Positions 16,267 through 24,525 of a DNA stretch of 43,334 nt are shown here, piece after piece. How positions within the stretch are numbered: position 1 is the stretch's first letter; each line of letters opens with the position of its first letter. This DNA is from Bacillaceae bacterium Marseille-Q3522 (lineage in GTDB: Bacteria > Bacillota > Bacilli > Bacillales > Cytobacillaceae). The notes under the pieces were generated by a model. It was not told where the DNA came from. It saw nothing but the letters and a program-made list of their open reading frames with translations, and did not search any database. The position numbers and the translations under genes are program-made. The stretch is from NCBI GenBank assembly GCA_017898095.1, contig JAGKQJ010000012.1:1-43334 (forward strand). The letters run 5' to 3'.

Positions 16267-17457
16267 ATGAAAAAGCAGCTGTTGTTTGTTGCACAATATC
16301 TTCATACAGGCGGAATTGAAAGAAGCCTATTGACGCTTTTGGAAGATATCGATACAGAAAAATATGAGATAGATCTCCTTTTATTTGATTATAGCGGTGC
16401 ATTATTTCCGCTGATTCCGAAAAAAATCCACTTGTTGCCGCCGTTATTTGAGACTTTTTCGGTGCCGCTTTTGCAAGCTGCTCCAATATTAATAAAAAGG
16501 CGGAAGTTCCGGATATTGGCAGGAAAAATAGGCGCGGCAGCTTTAGGAAAGTTATCATCAGGTGTTGGCACGGAAAAACGCTGGCTTATTTACCGCCACA
16601 CCTTGAAAAATCAGGAAAAGCAATATGATGCTGCGATTGGCTATATGGATTTCTTTTGCAATTATTATGTAATTGAAAAAGTAAAGGCACGAAAAAAAAT
16701 TGTCTATAACCATATGGACTATCTGTACAGCCAATCTCAAGGATGGCCCAGTCCGCGTCTTGACCGCAAAACATTTTTGAAAAGTAATGCTGTCGTTACC
16801 GTTGCCGAGACATCCAAGCAATCACTGTTGGACATCTTTCCAGAGCTTAATGAAAAAATTCATGTGATCGCCAATCGCGTATCACCTGTAACAATCCGCA
16901 AATTGGCTGATGAAAAAAATACTTTATTTGCAGAGAATGAAGCAGTTTTGCACATTGTCACGGTTGCGAGATTGACAGAAGAAAAAGGAGTCCTGTTAGC
17001 TTTGGAAGCCTGCAAACTTCTTGTCGAGCAGGGATACCCCGTGAAATGGTATATCGTAGGCAATGGACCGTTGCGGGAGCAGCTACAGGAAAAAATGAAA
17101 AAATTAGCTCTTGGGAAGCACTTTATTTTAGCGGGTGAAAAAGAAAATCCATATCCATACATGAAAGGAAGTGACATCTACGTACAGCCGTCACTAACGG
17201 AAGCGCATTGCGTCGCCGTAGAGGAAGCACTTGCTTTATCATGTTCGATTGTTGTTACGAATATCCCTTCCTTTAAAAAGCAAATCGAGGACGGGAAAAA
17301 CGGCGTGATCGCAGATACGAGTGCAGCAGGAATCGCGCAAGGGATCATAAAAGTTTTGACAAGCTTTACAAAAAAATCTTCATCTCAGAACTGTCTTTTC
17401 GAAAAGCGGAATCGCGATGAGTTGGCGAAATTTTATCAATTAATCGAAAAGGGATAG
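16267..17457 (+). CDS. Glycosyltransferase family 4
   Basis: 396 residues beginning MKKQLLFVAQYLHTGGIERSLLTLLEDID, a GT4 start with the G-G-[IA]-E-[KR]-S motif. The donor domain has VTVARLTEEKGVLLALEAC, YIVGNGPLREQL, FILAGEKENPYPYM and the acidic motif QPSLTEAHCVAVEEALAL. ATG 16267 follows GGTGGGG. It is similar in plan to the gene at 29942 (LLFVIDSLHCAGAEKSL), and both carry a 'KENPYPYMK / TANPYPFIK' segment. Likely cytoplasmic; sugar unknown. Confidence 0.88.
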   Translation: MKKQLLFVAQYLHTGGIERSLLTLLEDIDTEKYEIDLLLFDYSGALFPLIPKKIHLLPPLFETFSVPLLQAAPILIKRRKFRILAGKIGAAALGKLSSGVGTEKRWLIYRHTLKNQEKQYDAAIGYMDFFCNYYVIEKVKARKKIVYNHMDYLYSQSQGWPSPRLDRKTFLKSNAVVTVAETSKQSLLDIFPELNEKIHVIANRVSPVTIRKLADEKNTLFAENEAVLHIVTVARLTEEKGVLLALEACKLLVEQGYPVKWYIVGNGPLREQLQEKMKKLALGKHFILAGEKENPYPYMKGSDIYVQPSLTEAHCVAVEEALALSCSIVVTNIPSFKKQIEDGKNGVIADTSAAGIAQGIIKVLTSFTKKSSSQNCLFEKRNRDELAKFYQLIEKG

Positions 17458-17504
17458 TACTATTCTCACCATCACACAATGATAGAAAAAGAGGGGAATC
17501 AAGA

Positions 17505-18647
17505 ATGGGGACATTAACGATCCATCAGCCTGAGATTGTCAAATCAGCAACTGGTGTACGATTGCAGGCGGAATTTGAAGCCAATGGAAAAAAGGACACA
17601 CTTTGGTATGAAGTAGAGGAGAAATATCAGCATTATTTAACGGTCGAACGTGCGGACGCGTTTCTCGTGGGGCTATTTTTATTAGCCTTTAAACAGAATC
17701 TTGATATCCGGATTTTAGCGCCTGTCTCGGAGAGACTTTACTATACGCTTACGACATATCTTTTCCCGTTAATCCGAAAAATAAATGGAGCGGACATGAT
17801 CAATGTGGAAGCGGAGCAACTATTGTCAGAGCCTCTGCCAAATGCAGGGGCGGTTGCAACCGGACTTTCATGCGGAATTGACTCCTTCAGCACGGTCTAT
17901 CATCATTTGCATGAGCCGTGTCCGGATGGTTATCAGTTGACACATTTTACATTTTTTAATGTCGGTTCGCACGGTTGTCTCGGCGGAGAAAAAGCAAGGC
18001 GGCTATTTAAAAACCGGCTCGCACTTATCAAACCTTGCGCAGAAGAGCTCGGGAAAGAGTTGCTTACGGTGGACAGCAATATTAGTGAGATTTTGCAGCT
18101 CGGATTTTTTGAAACCCATACGTATCGCAATATATCGGCTTGTCTGGCAGTACAGAAATTATTCCGGGTTTATTATTATTCATCATCCTACGCCTTGAAA
18201 TATTTTGCCCTGAAGCCGGACAGCTGCGGCCATTATGACATTTTCAATATGAGTATGCTGTCGACAGAGAGTCTCAACTTTTTCTCTACTTGTCCTTATG
18301 AAACTAGATTGGAAAAAACACGGTTCGTTTCCACCTATAAGCCGGCTTATAAATACTTAAACGTCTGCATCACCGGAGGCAAAAATTGCGGCGGCTGTGA
18401 AAAATGCGTCCGCACTTTACTGACGTTAGAAGTAATGGGGAAATTAAAAGAATTTGCCAATGTCTTTGATCTCGATCAATATTACAAAAAAAGAGATAAC
18501 TATATTGCCAAAGTGCTGGCTTTTCATCAAACAAATGATTATATGAAGGAAATATATGACGAGATGGAAAGACAGCAGTTTCCGATTCCTATCTATGCGA
18601 AAGCGGCATCGAATTATTTAAAGCTGCGAAAGTTTGTGACTGCGTAA
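17505..18647 (+). CDS. PP-loop (ATP pyrophosphatase fold) protein of unknown function in the eps locus
   Basis: 380 residues. The N-terminal half contains GLSCGIDSFST (residues 120-130), a variant SGGxDS PP-loop that binds ATP in adenylating enzymes such as QueC, ThiI, asparagine synthetase and the LPS amidotransferase WbpG. A second signature is a cysteine cluster near residue 300, GKNCGGCEKCVRTLLTLE, which may bind zinc or an Fe-S centre. No transmembrane segment is seen. ATG 17505 follows GAGGGG. The family is found in surface-polysaccharide loci, so I infer an ATP-dependent sugar modification (amidation or thiolation), but no substrate can be named. It may instead be regulatory. Confidence 0.7.
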   Translation: MGTLTIHQPEIVKSATGVRLQAEFEANGKKDTLWYEVEEKYQHYLTVERADAFLVGLFLLAFKQNLDIRILAPVSERLYYTLTTYLFPLIRKINGADMINVEAEQLLSEPLPNAGAVATGLSCGIDSFSTVYHHLHEPCPDGYQLTHFTFFNVGSHGCLGGEKARRLFKNRLALIKPCAEELGKELLTVDSNISEILQLGFFETHTYRNISACLAVQKLFRVYYYSSSYALKYFALKPDSCGHYDIFNMSMLSTESLNFFSTCPYETRLEKTRFVSTYKPAYKYLNVCITGGKNCGGCEKCVRTLLTLEVMGKLKEFANVFDLDQYYKKRDNYIAKVLAFHQTNDYMKEIYDEMERQQFPIPIYAKAASNYLKLRKFVTA

Positions 18648-18760
18648 CATAGTTAAAAAGAAAACGAAGTTAGGTCAGAAATGACGGTTTTGTTCCAGAT
18701 AATCATACAATGTTCACTGCAAGTACCTGTATCACATTATTATCAGAAAGAAGGGGGAAA

Positions 18761-19855
18761 ATGAATAATAAAGGAATTGTGAATGAAGTGTTTTGGCTTC
18801 GCGCCATTGCCTGTCTTGTTGTCACCTTCGGGCATGCGCTGCAAAACGGTTATCATTATTTTACGGAAATAACCATATATCACAACCTTGCGTATTTGCT
18901 TTATATGGGGGTTCTTTTCGGAGTTCCTGTATTTGTATTTCTTTCGGAATTTTTATTGTCTTACAAATATGCAGAGACTGTCCCGAAGGGCTTTATGAAG
19001 AAGCGATTTAAGGTATTGCTACCGCCTTATCTCTGCATGAGCACCGTCTATGCCTTGTTTCGCATTGATGAATGGACAATTTTAAATGTATTAAGCGAGG
19101 TAGGAAAAAATATCTTTTTCGGATATTCAACAATCTATTTCATATTAATCATTTTTCAGTTTTATTTGCTGCATATGGCGGCGAGAAAATATTTAAACCG
19201 TTTGCCGGCAAAAATCGTCATTCCAGTTGCATTTGTGATCAATATCGGCTATTTAAGCATTTTTAACTTTAGCGAAGCACCGCAGCATCCTCTTGCCATT
19301 TATTTGTGGAATCCGGGTTATTGGATGCCGTTTTTTGGCTGGCTGTTTTATTTTGTTTTAGGTTTTTATTGCGGCAAGCATTACAAAACGGTATTACAAC
19401 AATTGCACAGGTACCGGATTCTGGTTTATGTTTTTCCTATTTTTACTTTTTCCGGCGTGCTGTTAATGAATAAAATTTTTATGCTTACGCAGGATTCGAA
19501 AAGAGTTGATATGTTGCTGTTTGCAACCTCTGTGATTTTTTTATTGATGTATGTTGCGTCTCGCATGAAAATAACACCGGGAATCGTGCTGCTGATCAGT
19601 AATTATTCGTTCAGTATTTTTTTATTAAATGAAATGTTCTTTATCTTGCTTTTGCAGATAAAGCCGCCGGCATTTTTCAATATGATGACGTATTCGCTCG
19701 TTGCTTTTCTAATAACCATAATTGGTTCGATCATGTTGTCGTATTTGCTGAACTTATTCCCGTTTGGAAAATATATCGCCGGTAAAATCATGCCGTTTCG
19801 TAAAGAAAAACGCTCGCTGGCTGAGCAACGTTATTTGCGAAAAGTAAACGGATGA
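18761..19855 (+). CDS. Acyltransferase 3 family integral membrane protein
   Basis: 364 residues with about ten TM helices. It begins with EVFWLRAIACLVVTFGHALQNG, the family start where R and H (R-x-x-A-x-x-x-V-x-x-x-H) are the catalytic region. Members O-acetylate or otherwise acylate sugars of lipid-linked repeat units using an acyl donor. ATG 18761 follows AAGGGGG. Likely decorates the exopolysaccharide; acetyl versus succinyl cannot be told. The basic C-terminal tail (PFRKEKRSLAEQRYLRK) is cytoplasmic. Confidence 0.85.
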   Translation: MNNKGIVNEVFWLRAIACLVVTFGHALQNGYHYFTEITIYHNLAYLLYMGVLFGVPVFVFLSEFLLSYKYAETVPKGFMKKRFKVLLPPYLCMSTVYALFRIDEWTILNVLSEVGKNIFFGYSTIYFILIIFQFYLLHMAARKYLNRLPAKIVIPVAFVINIGYLSIFNFSEAPQHPLAIYLWNPGYWMPFFGWLFYFVLGFYCGKHYKTVLQQLHRYRILVYVFPIFTFSGVLLMNKIFMLTQDSKRVDMLLFATSVIFLLMYVASRMKITPGIVLLISNYSFSIFLLNEMFFILLLQIKPPAFFNMMTYSLVAFLITIIGSIMLSYLLNLFPFGKYIAGKIMPFRKEKRSLAEQRYLRKVNG

Positions 19856-19884
19856 ATATTCAACGTTTTAGATAGTGTATATGC

Positions 19885-19915
19885 AAAAGAAACGGATCGT
19901 TACGTTTCTTTTTTT
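19885..19915 (+). terminator. Intrinsic terminator inside the eps locus
   Basis: AAAAGAAACG (19885-19894) pairs with CGTTTCTTTT (19903-19912), loop of 8, followed by T-run to 19915. It lies between the acyltransferase and galE on the coding strand. Transcription of the downstream half would need read-through (EAR) or another promoter. Confidence 0.7.
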
Positions 19916-20024
19916 ATTTGGGTTAAGTACACCAATTCCAAGTATTGCGGGAGATGGAGTTCCTGGTTTACTAAAAACAAGTTCATTCATGCAGCAGAAA
20001 GCTGTAGCAAGGGAGATGAGAAAA

Positions 20025-21047
20025 ATGGCAATTTTAATAACAGGTGGTGCCGGCTACATCGGAAGTCATGCTTGTGTAGAACTGCTGAACGAAGGCTGTA
20101 AAATTGTCGTCGTCGATAATTTTTCCAACAGTAAACCGGAGACAATCAAGCGAATTATGGATATTACCGGGAAAAAATTTGCTTTTTATCCGTTTGATCT
20201 GGCAGACGAAATGAAACTGGAGCAAGTATTTACTGAAAATCAGATTGAAGCGGTACTGCATTTTGCCGGATTGAAGGCAGTTGGCGAGTCCGTTAACCTG
20301 CCGCTTTGGTATTACCATAACAATATTATTAGTACCGTCATACTCTGTAAGGTGATGGAGAAATTTCATGTTAAAAAACTCGTCTTTAGTTCTTCGGCAA
20401 CGGTATACGGTCTGCCGGAAAGTGTACCTGTTGCAGAGACGGCGCCGCTATGGGCAACAAGTCCGTACGGACGGACAAAATTAATGATTGAAGAAATTCT
20501 CCAGGATTTGCATATCGCGGATCCCAGTTGGCACATTACTCTCTTAAGATATTTTAATCCGATCGGGGCACATGAAAGCGGCTGGATCGGCGAAGACCCG
20601 CAGGGGATTCCCAACAATTTAATGCCCTATATTACCCAGGTAGCAGCCGGGGTGTTACCGGAGCTGCAAGTATTTGGCGATCACTATCACACAATAGACG
20701 GTACCGGTGTAAGAGATTATATTCATGTTGTTGATCTAGTACTTGGACATGTACGGGCGCTTGAGAAAATGGCGGAACCAGGAATAGAAGTTTTTAATCT
20801 TGGAACCGGAAATGGCTACAGTGTGTTGCAAATCATCCGGGCATTTGAAAAAGCAACAGGAAAACGAATCCCTTACAAAATCGTATCTCCCCGTTCCGGT
20901 GATGTTGCTATTTGCTTTGCCGATGTCACAAAGGCAAACAGAGAGCTTGGCTGGACTGCGGAAAGAAGCATGGAACAGATGTGCCGCGACGCATGGCGCT
21001 GGCAAACTTCAGTAATGGCAGAACAGCTTGCGAACCGCGCACTTTAA
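20025..21047 (+). CDS. galE: UDP-glucose 4-epimerase
   Basis: 340 residues, normal for GalE. NAD-binding MAILITGGAGYIGSHACVELL, catalytic SSSATVYG and YGRTK (YxxxK), ILRYFNPIGAHESGWIGEDPQG, RDYIHVVDLV and NLGTGNGYSVL. Interconverts UDP-Glc and UDP-Gal (possibly the GlcNAc forms) to feed the transferases here. ATG 20025 follows GGGAG. The frame is open back to 19875 with a signal-like stretch, but this has no counterpart in GalE and overlaps a terminator. Confidence 0.95.
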   Translation: MAILITGGAGYIGSHACVELLNEGCKIVVVDNFSNSKPETIKRIMDITGKKFAFYPFDLADEMKLEQVFTENQIEAVLHFAGLKAVGESVNLPLWYYHNNIISTVILCKVMEKFHVKKLVFSSSATVYGLPESVPVAETAPLWATSPYGRTKLMIEEILQDLHIADPSWHITLLRYFNPIGAHESGWIGEDPQGIPNNLMPYITQVAAGVLPELQVFGDHYHTIDGTGVRDYIHVVDLVLGHVRALEKMAEPGIEVFNLGTGNGYSVLQIIRAFEKATGKRIPYKIVSPRSGDVAICFADVTKANRELGWTAERSMEQMCRDAWRWQTSVMAEQLANRAL

Positions 21048-21092
21048 ACAGGGACTTAAATAAAGAAATAAGGATGAAATGGAGGTCGGCAA

Positions 21093-21236
21093 ATGTCAAA
21101 ACAACAGTTTAAGCTGTTATTAACAGAAGTTTACGAAAATGGAATAGACGGAAAGTATCGCGAAGTGGATGAAATCATGACGGATATTAAAGAGAGACTT
21201 TTAATCTTCTTCAAACAAAGTGTCATCAAGCGGTAA
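21093..21236 (+). CDS. Small protein of 47 aa, function unknown
   Basis: ATG 21093 follows GGAGGT at a good distance. The product starts MSKQQFKLLLTEVYENG and continues with REVDEIMTDIKERLLIFFKQ, predicted mostly helical, charged and without a TM segment. It sits between galE and the initiating transferase on the coding strand. I do not recognise the family with certainty. The strong ribosome site and conserved-looking amphipathic helices support a real gene rather than chance; it could be a small regulator or partner of a transferase. Confidence 0.6.
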   Translation: MSKQQFKLLLTEVYENGIDGKYREVDEIMTDIKERLLIFFKQSVIKR

Positions 21237-21325
21237 ATGTCCTGCTGCAGAGATTTTCTTTATAATCGTATGTTACTACTGTTTTTTTTTACCGCGAAAA
21301 AATTTATTGCTGGGGTTGACAAACA

Positions 21326-21940
21326 GTGAAACGACTTTTTGATGTTACAATAGCAAGCCTGCTTCTGCTCATGCTATTTCCACTTATGATGATCATTGCA
21401 GTAATCGTCAGAAGCAAACTGGGAGCACCGGTTTTTTTTAAACAAAAACGTCCCGGATTGCATGGGAATCCGTTTTATTTGTATAAATTTCGGACAATGA
21501 CAAATGACAAAAACGAAAGCGGAGAATTATTGACAGATGAAAAAAGACTTACTTCGTTCGGAAAATTCCTGCGTTCCTTCAGTTTAGATGAATGGCCGCA
21601 ATTATGGAATGTGATAAAAGGAGACATGAGCTTAGTTGGTCCAAGGCCACTGCTAATGGAATATTTACCGCTTTACAACAGTGAACAGACAACACGCCAT
21701 TTTGTAAAACCCGGCATTACCGGCTGGGCACAAATCAATGGCCGTAATGCAGTCGGTTGGGAAGAAAAACTGCAGTTAGATGTATGGTATGTTACTAATC
21801 AGTCATTTTTACTTGACTTGAAGATTCTTTTTTTTACTGTAAAAAAGGTAATTCGTTCTGAAGATATTAATCAGCCGGGGATGGCGACAATTACAAGGTT
21901 TAAAGGCACACACCAAACAGAGAAGGAAGTGCGTCCATGA
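21326..21940 (+). CDS. epsL: EpsL-like undecaprenyl-phosphate sugar phosphotransferase (initiating enzyme)
   Basis: 204 residues, the short PF02397 form. One N-terminal helix (FDVTIASLLLLMLFPLMMIIAVIV), then FFKQKRPGLHGNPFYLYKFRTM, a SLDEWPQLWNVIKGDMSLVGPRP block with the catalytic D-E pair, and the C-terminal KPGITGWAQINGRNAVGWEEKLQLDVWYV. Starts repeat-unit synthesis by moving a sugar-1-phosphate to undecaprenyl phosphate at the inner membrane; with EpsC, EpsM and EpsN the substrate is probably UDP-diNAc-bacillosamine. GTG 21326; the ribosome site (GGGG at 21313) is modest. Overlaps epsM by 4 bp (ATGA). Confidence 0.92.
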   Translation: MKRLFDVTIASLLLLMLFPLMMIIAVIVRSKLGAPVFFKQKRPGLHGNPFYLYKFRTMTNDKNESGELLTDEKRLTSFGKFLRSFSLDEWPQLWNVIKGDMSLVGPRPLLMEYLPLYNSEQTTRHFVKPGITGWAQINGRNAVGWEEKLQLDVWYVTNQSFLLDLKILFFTVKKVIRSEDINQPGMATITRFKGTHQTEKEVRP

Positions 21941-22596
21941 AAATTGCCGTGATCGGGAAAGGCGGACACAGCAAGGTCGTATGCGAGATTTGCCAATTGA
22001 ATCAACATCAAATTATCGGTTTTTTTGATGACCAGTTTAAAGAAATCTCCTTGCAAAACGGGCAATATCATGCCCCTATTTATGCTGTGGAAGAATTGCT
22101 GCAGCGATTTCCGGAAGTAAAATTGGTGGTTGCCGCAGGGAATAATCAAGAGCGAAAAAAACTAGTCCGTTTCCTGGAACTGCCCGGCAATGTTTATATG
22201 ACGTTAATCCATCCGGCTGCAACAATAAGCACTTCCGCAAGGATTGGAACCGGCACGGTTGTAATGGCAAATGCCGTGATTCAGGCAGATGCGGAAATAG
22301 GCAATCATGCGATTATTAATACATCTGCTGTGATTGAACATGATGTAAACATTGCTGATTATGTTCATGTATCGCCGGGAGCGATTTTAACAGGTGCAGT
22401 GAAGGCTGGCGAAGGTGCCCATATTGGCGCGGGGGCGGCCATCATACCGCAAATTGAAATTGGAGAATGGGCGGTAATTGGCGCAGGGGCAACGGTCATT
22501 CGTCCGGTAAACGCTTTTGCGACAACAGTTGGCACACCGGCACGGGAACTTGCGGCAGATACCCGGGAAAAATGCCCTCCTACTCGGGAAATATGA
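21937..22596 (+). CDS. epsM: EpsM/PglD/NeuD-like sugar O/N-acetyltransferase (left-handed beta helix)
   Basis: 219 residues. N-terminal Rossmann-like substrate domain (KIAVIGKGGHSKVVCEICQL) then hexapeptide repeats from about residue 95 (ISTSARIGTGTVVMANAVIQ, AEIGNHAIINTSAVIEHDV, GAHIGAGAAIIPQIEIGEWAVIGAGATVI). The catalytic His is in AVIEHD. Expected to acetylate UDP-4-amino-4,6-dideoxy-GlcNAc with acetyl-CoA, the last step to UDP-diNAc-bacillosamine. ATG 21937 overlaps epsL by 4 bp, so translation is coupled. Confidence 0.92.
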   Translation: MKIAVIGKGGHSKVVCEICQLNQHQIIGFFDDQFKEISLQNGQYHAPIYAVEELLQRFPEVKLVVAAGNNQERKKLVRFLELPGNVYMTLIHPAATISTSARIGTGTVVMANAVIQADAEIGNHAIINTSAVIEHDVNIADYVHVSPGAILTGAVKAGEGAHIGAGAAIIPQIEIGEWAVIGAGATVIRPVNAFATTVGTPARELAADTREKCPPTREI

Positions 22597-22610
22597 TCCA
22601 AATCGTATAG

Positions 22611-22818
22611 TTTTATGAGCCACTATTCAGATTTATGTCCTTATTGCAGAGTTTATGAGCCGCTATCCGGGATATATGTTCTTATTAGCGGAGTTTATGA
22701 GCCGATCACGAGATATATGGGCTCATTAACAAAGTTTATGAGCCTCAAATTAGGATATATGTCCTCATTTTCGAAGTTTATGAGCCGATCACAGGGATAT
22801 ATTTCCTTTATGAGCCGT
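22611..22818 (+). repeat. Tandem repeat, about five copies of a 40-42 bp unit
   Basis: Each unit begins TTTATGAGCC and contains GGATATATGT about 20 bp later; copies start near 22611, 22651, 22693, 22734 and 22776, with a final partial. The second complete unit can fold, TATGAGCC pairing with GGGCTCATTA. The units are diverged, and a short open frame through them is a by-product. Lies between epsM and epsN. Confidence 0.7.
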
Positions 22819-22919
22819 AGAGCAGTTTGCGATTCAGAAATTATCTGTATATCCGGCAATAGAGAAACCGGAATGAAAATTGGCTTAAACATTAAATTAA
22901 AAAGGAAGGTGAGCAGCTA

Positions 22920-24074
22920 GTGGAAACACGAACGCGGATTTTTCTTTCTCCACCGCATATGTCCGGAAAAGAACAGCAGTATATTCAAGAAGCATTTGCT
23001 TCGAATTGGGTTGCTCCGTTAGGACCGAACGTAGATCAATTTGAAAACGAAGTCGCACGATTCACAGGAGTGAAGGGGGCGGTTGCTGTCTGTTCCGGAA
23101 CAGCTGCGATTCATTTGGCACTGCTGCTATTAGGGATTGAAAAAGGGGATCGTGTTTTTTGTTCGAGTTTTACGTTTGTCGCAAGTGCAAATCCAATTCT
23201 CTATCAGGGAGCGGAGCCGGTTTTTATCGACTCCGAGCCAGAAACCTGGAATATGTCGCCAATTGCTTTGCGGTGCGCTCTGCAGCAAGCAGCTGAAAAA
23301 GGGAAGCTCCCGAAAGCGGTGATTATCGTCCATTTATACGGGCAAAGTGCAAAAATGACAGAGCTGCTGGCCCTTTGCCGTGAATTCGAAGTTCCTATTA
23401 TTGAAGATGCCGCAGAATCACTTGGCACAACATATCATGGAAAAGCAAGCGGAACGTTTGGAAAATTCGGGATTTATTCCTTTAACGGCAATAAAATCAT
23501 TACAACTTCTGGCGGCGGCATGATCGTATCCGACAATCTCGAATTACTGGAAAAAGCAAGGAAACTGGCAACGCAGGCAAGAGAACCGTTGCCTTATTAT
23601 CAGCACCAGATGCAAGGATACAATTATCGTATGAGCAATATCCTCGCAGGAATCGGCAGAGCGCAAATCGAGGTTTTAGAAGAAAGAATCGCAGCAAGAA
23701 GGAGAATTTTTGCTACATACAGAAAGGAATTAGCCGGAATACCCGGTATATCTTTTCTGCCTGAACCGGAAAATACACGATGCAATCGCTGGTTGACAAC
23801 CATAACAATTGATAAAAAAACGACCGGTGTATCTATAGCAATTTTGCTGCAGGCGCTGAACGAAGACAATATTGAAGCCCGTCACGTATGGAAGCCGCTC
23901 CATTTGCAGCCCCTTTTTCACGATGCTGCATACTATCCGCATGAGAGCGGCAGTGATATCTCTGCGCAATTATTTCAAACAGGCTTATGCTTACCATCCG
24001 GATCCAATTTGCGTGAGAATGAGCAATTTCATGTGATTGAATGTTTAAGGCAGGCGTTGCTCCAGCATGCGTAA
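22920..24074 (+). CDS. epsN: EpsN-like PLP-dependent UDP-sugar aminotransferase (DegT/DnrJ/EryC1/StrS)
   Basis: 384 residues. FLSPPHMSGKEQQYIQEAF, GVKGAVAVCSGTAAIHLALLLLG, VFIDSEPETWNMSP, IIEDAAESLGTTYHG and SFNGNKIITTSGGGMIV, where the Lys of GNK binds PLP. Aminates the 4-keto product of EpsC to give UDP-4-amino-4,6-dideoxy-GlcNAc. GTG 22920 after AAGGAAGG. Though separated from epsM by the tandem repeat, epsL-epsM-epsN keep the B. subtilis order. Confidence 0.93.
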   Translation: METRTRIFLSPPHMSGKEQQYIQEAFASNWVAPLGPNVDQFENEVARFTGVKGAVAVCSGTAAIHLALLLLGIEKGDRVFCSSFTFVASANPILYQGAEPVFIDSEPETWNMSPIALRCALQQAAEKGKLPKAVIIVHLYGQSAKMTELLALCREFEVPIIEDAAESLGTTYHGKASGTFGKFGIYSFNGNKIITTSGGGMIVSDNLELLEKARKLATQAREPLPYYQHQMQGYNYRMSNILAGIGRAQIEVLEERIAARRRIFATYRKELAGIPGISFLPEPENTRCNRWLTTITIDKKTTGVSIAILLQALNEDNIEARHVWKPLHLQPLFHDAAYYPHESGSDISAQLFQTGLCLPSGSNLRENEQFHVIECLRQALLQHA

Positions 24075-24107
24075 TGGAAAAAGAAAGGAAGAATGAGGGA
24101 TGGACAG

Positions 24108-24467
24108 ATGATAGGGAAGAATATTCTCGAAATACGCAAACAACGCGGGCTTACACTTTCTGAAGTGGCAGAACGGGCATGCATTGCAAAATCATACTTA
24201 AGCAATATAGAAAGAAATATTAATAAAAATCCTTCCATACATGTGATTCGGAAAATAGCGCTTGTCTTAGAAGTGGATGTTGAAACGTTATTAAAGACAG
24301 AGAAAACAAAGGGGAGCAAAAAAATCGATGCGGAGTGGATAGAATTTTTCTCCGAGTTAAAAGAGGCAGGGATAGAAAAGCAGCAAATTCAAGAATTTAA
24401 AACTTTGCTTGAATTTATTAAATGGCGGCAGGAACTAAGTGATTCCGATCATGGAAAATCACAATAG
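24108..24467 (+). CDS. sinR: SinR-like XRE family transcriptional regulator
   Basis: 119 residues. HTH_3 domain at 1-60: MIGKNILEIRKQRGLTLSE with VAERACIAKSYLSNIERNIN, very like SinR (AKSYLSSIERN). C-terminal multimerisation part DAEWIEFFSELKEAGIEKQQIQEF plus FIKWRQE, like SinR's DSEWEKLV...GVSKKQFREFLDYQKWRK. SinR/SlrR represses eps and matrix operons by binding GTTCTYT boxes, which occur at the eps promoter and before the RiPP-like cluster here. ATG 24108 is 7 nt after GAGGG; ATG 24093 in frame is possible. It lies in the eps locus, 33 bp after epsN, so it could give feedback. No sinI-like anti-repressor is seen in the window. Confidence 0.88.
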   Translation: MIGKNILEIRKQRGLTLSEVAERACIAKSYLSNIERNINKNPSIHVIRKIALVLEVDVETLLKTEKTKGSKKIDAEWIEFFSELKEAGIEKQQIQEFKTLLEFIKWRQELSDSDHGKSQ

Positions 24468-24525
24468 ATATTTTATGAAAAAAGTGGAATATTACATAGA
24501 AATAGCGGGGGGTGAATGAAGCAAC

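Noticed and set aside
19875-20024. Signal-peptide-like N-terminal extension of GalE
   Set aside because: GalE is cytoplasmic, the extension overlaps a terminator, and ATG 20025 has a good ribosome site and matches the family start.
22611-22818. CRISPR array
   Set aside because: Units are diverged along their whole length, with no conserved repeat/variable spacer alternation, and no cas genes are near.
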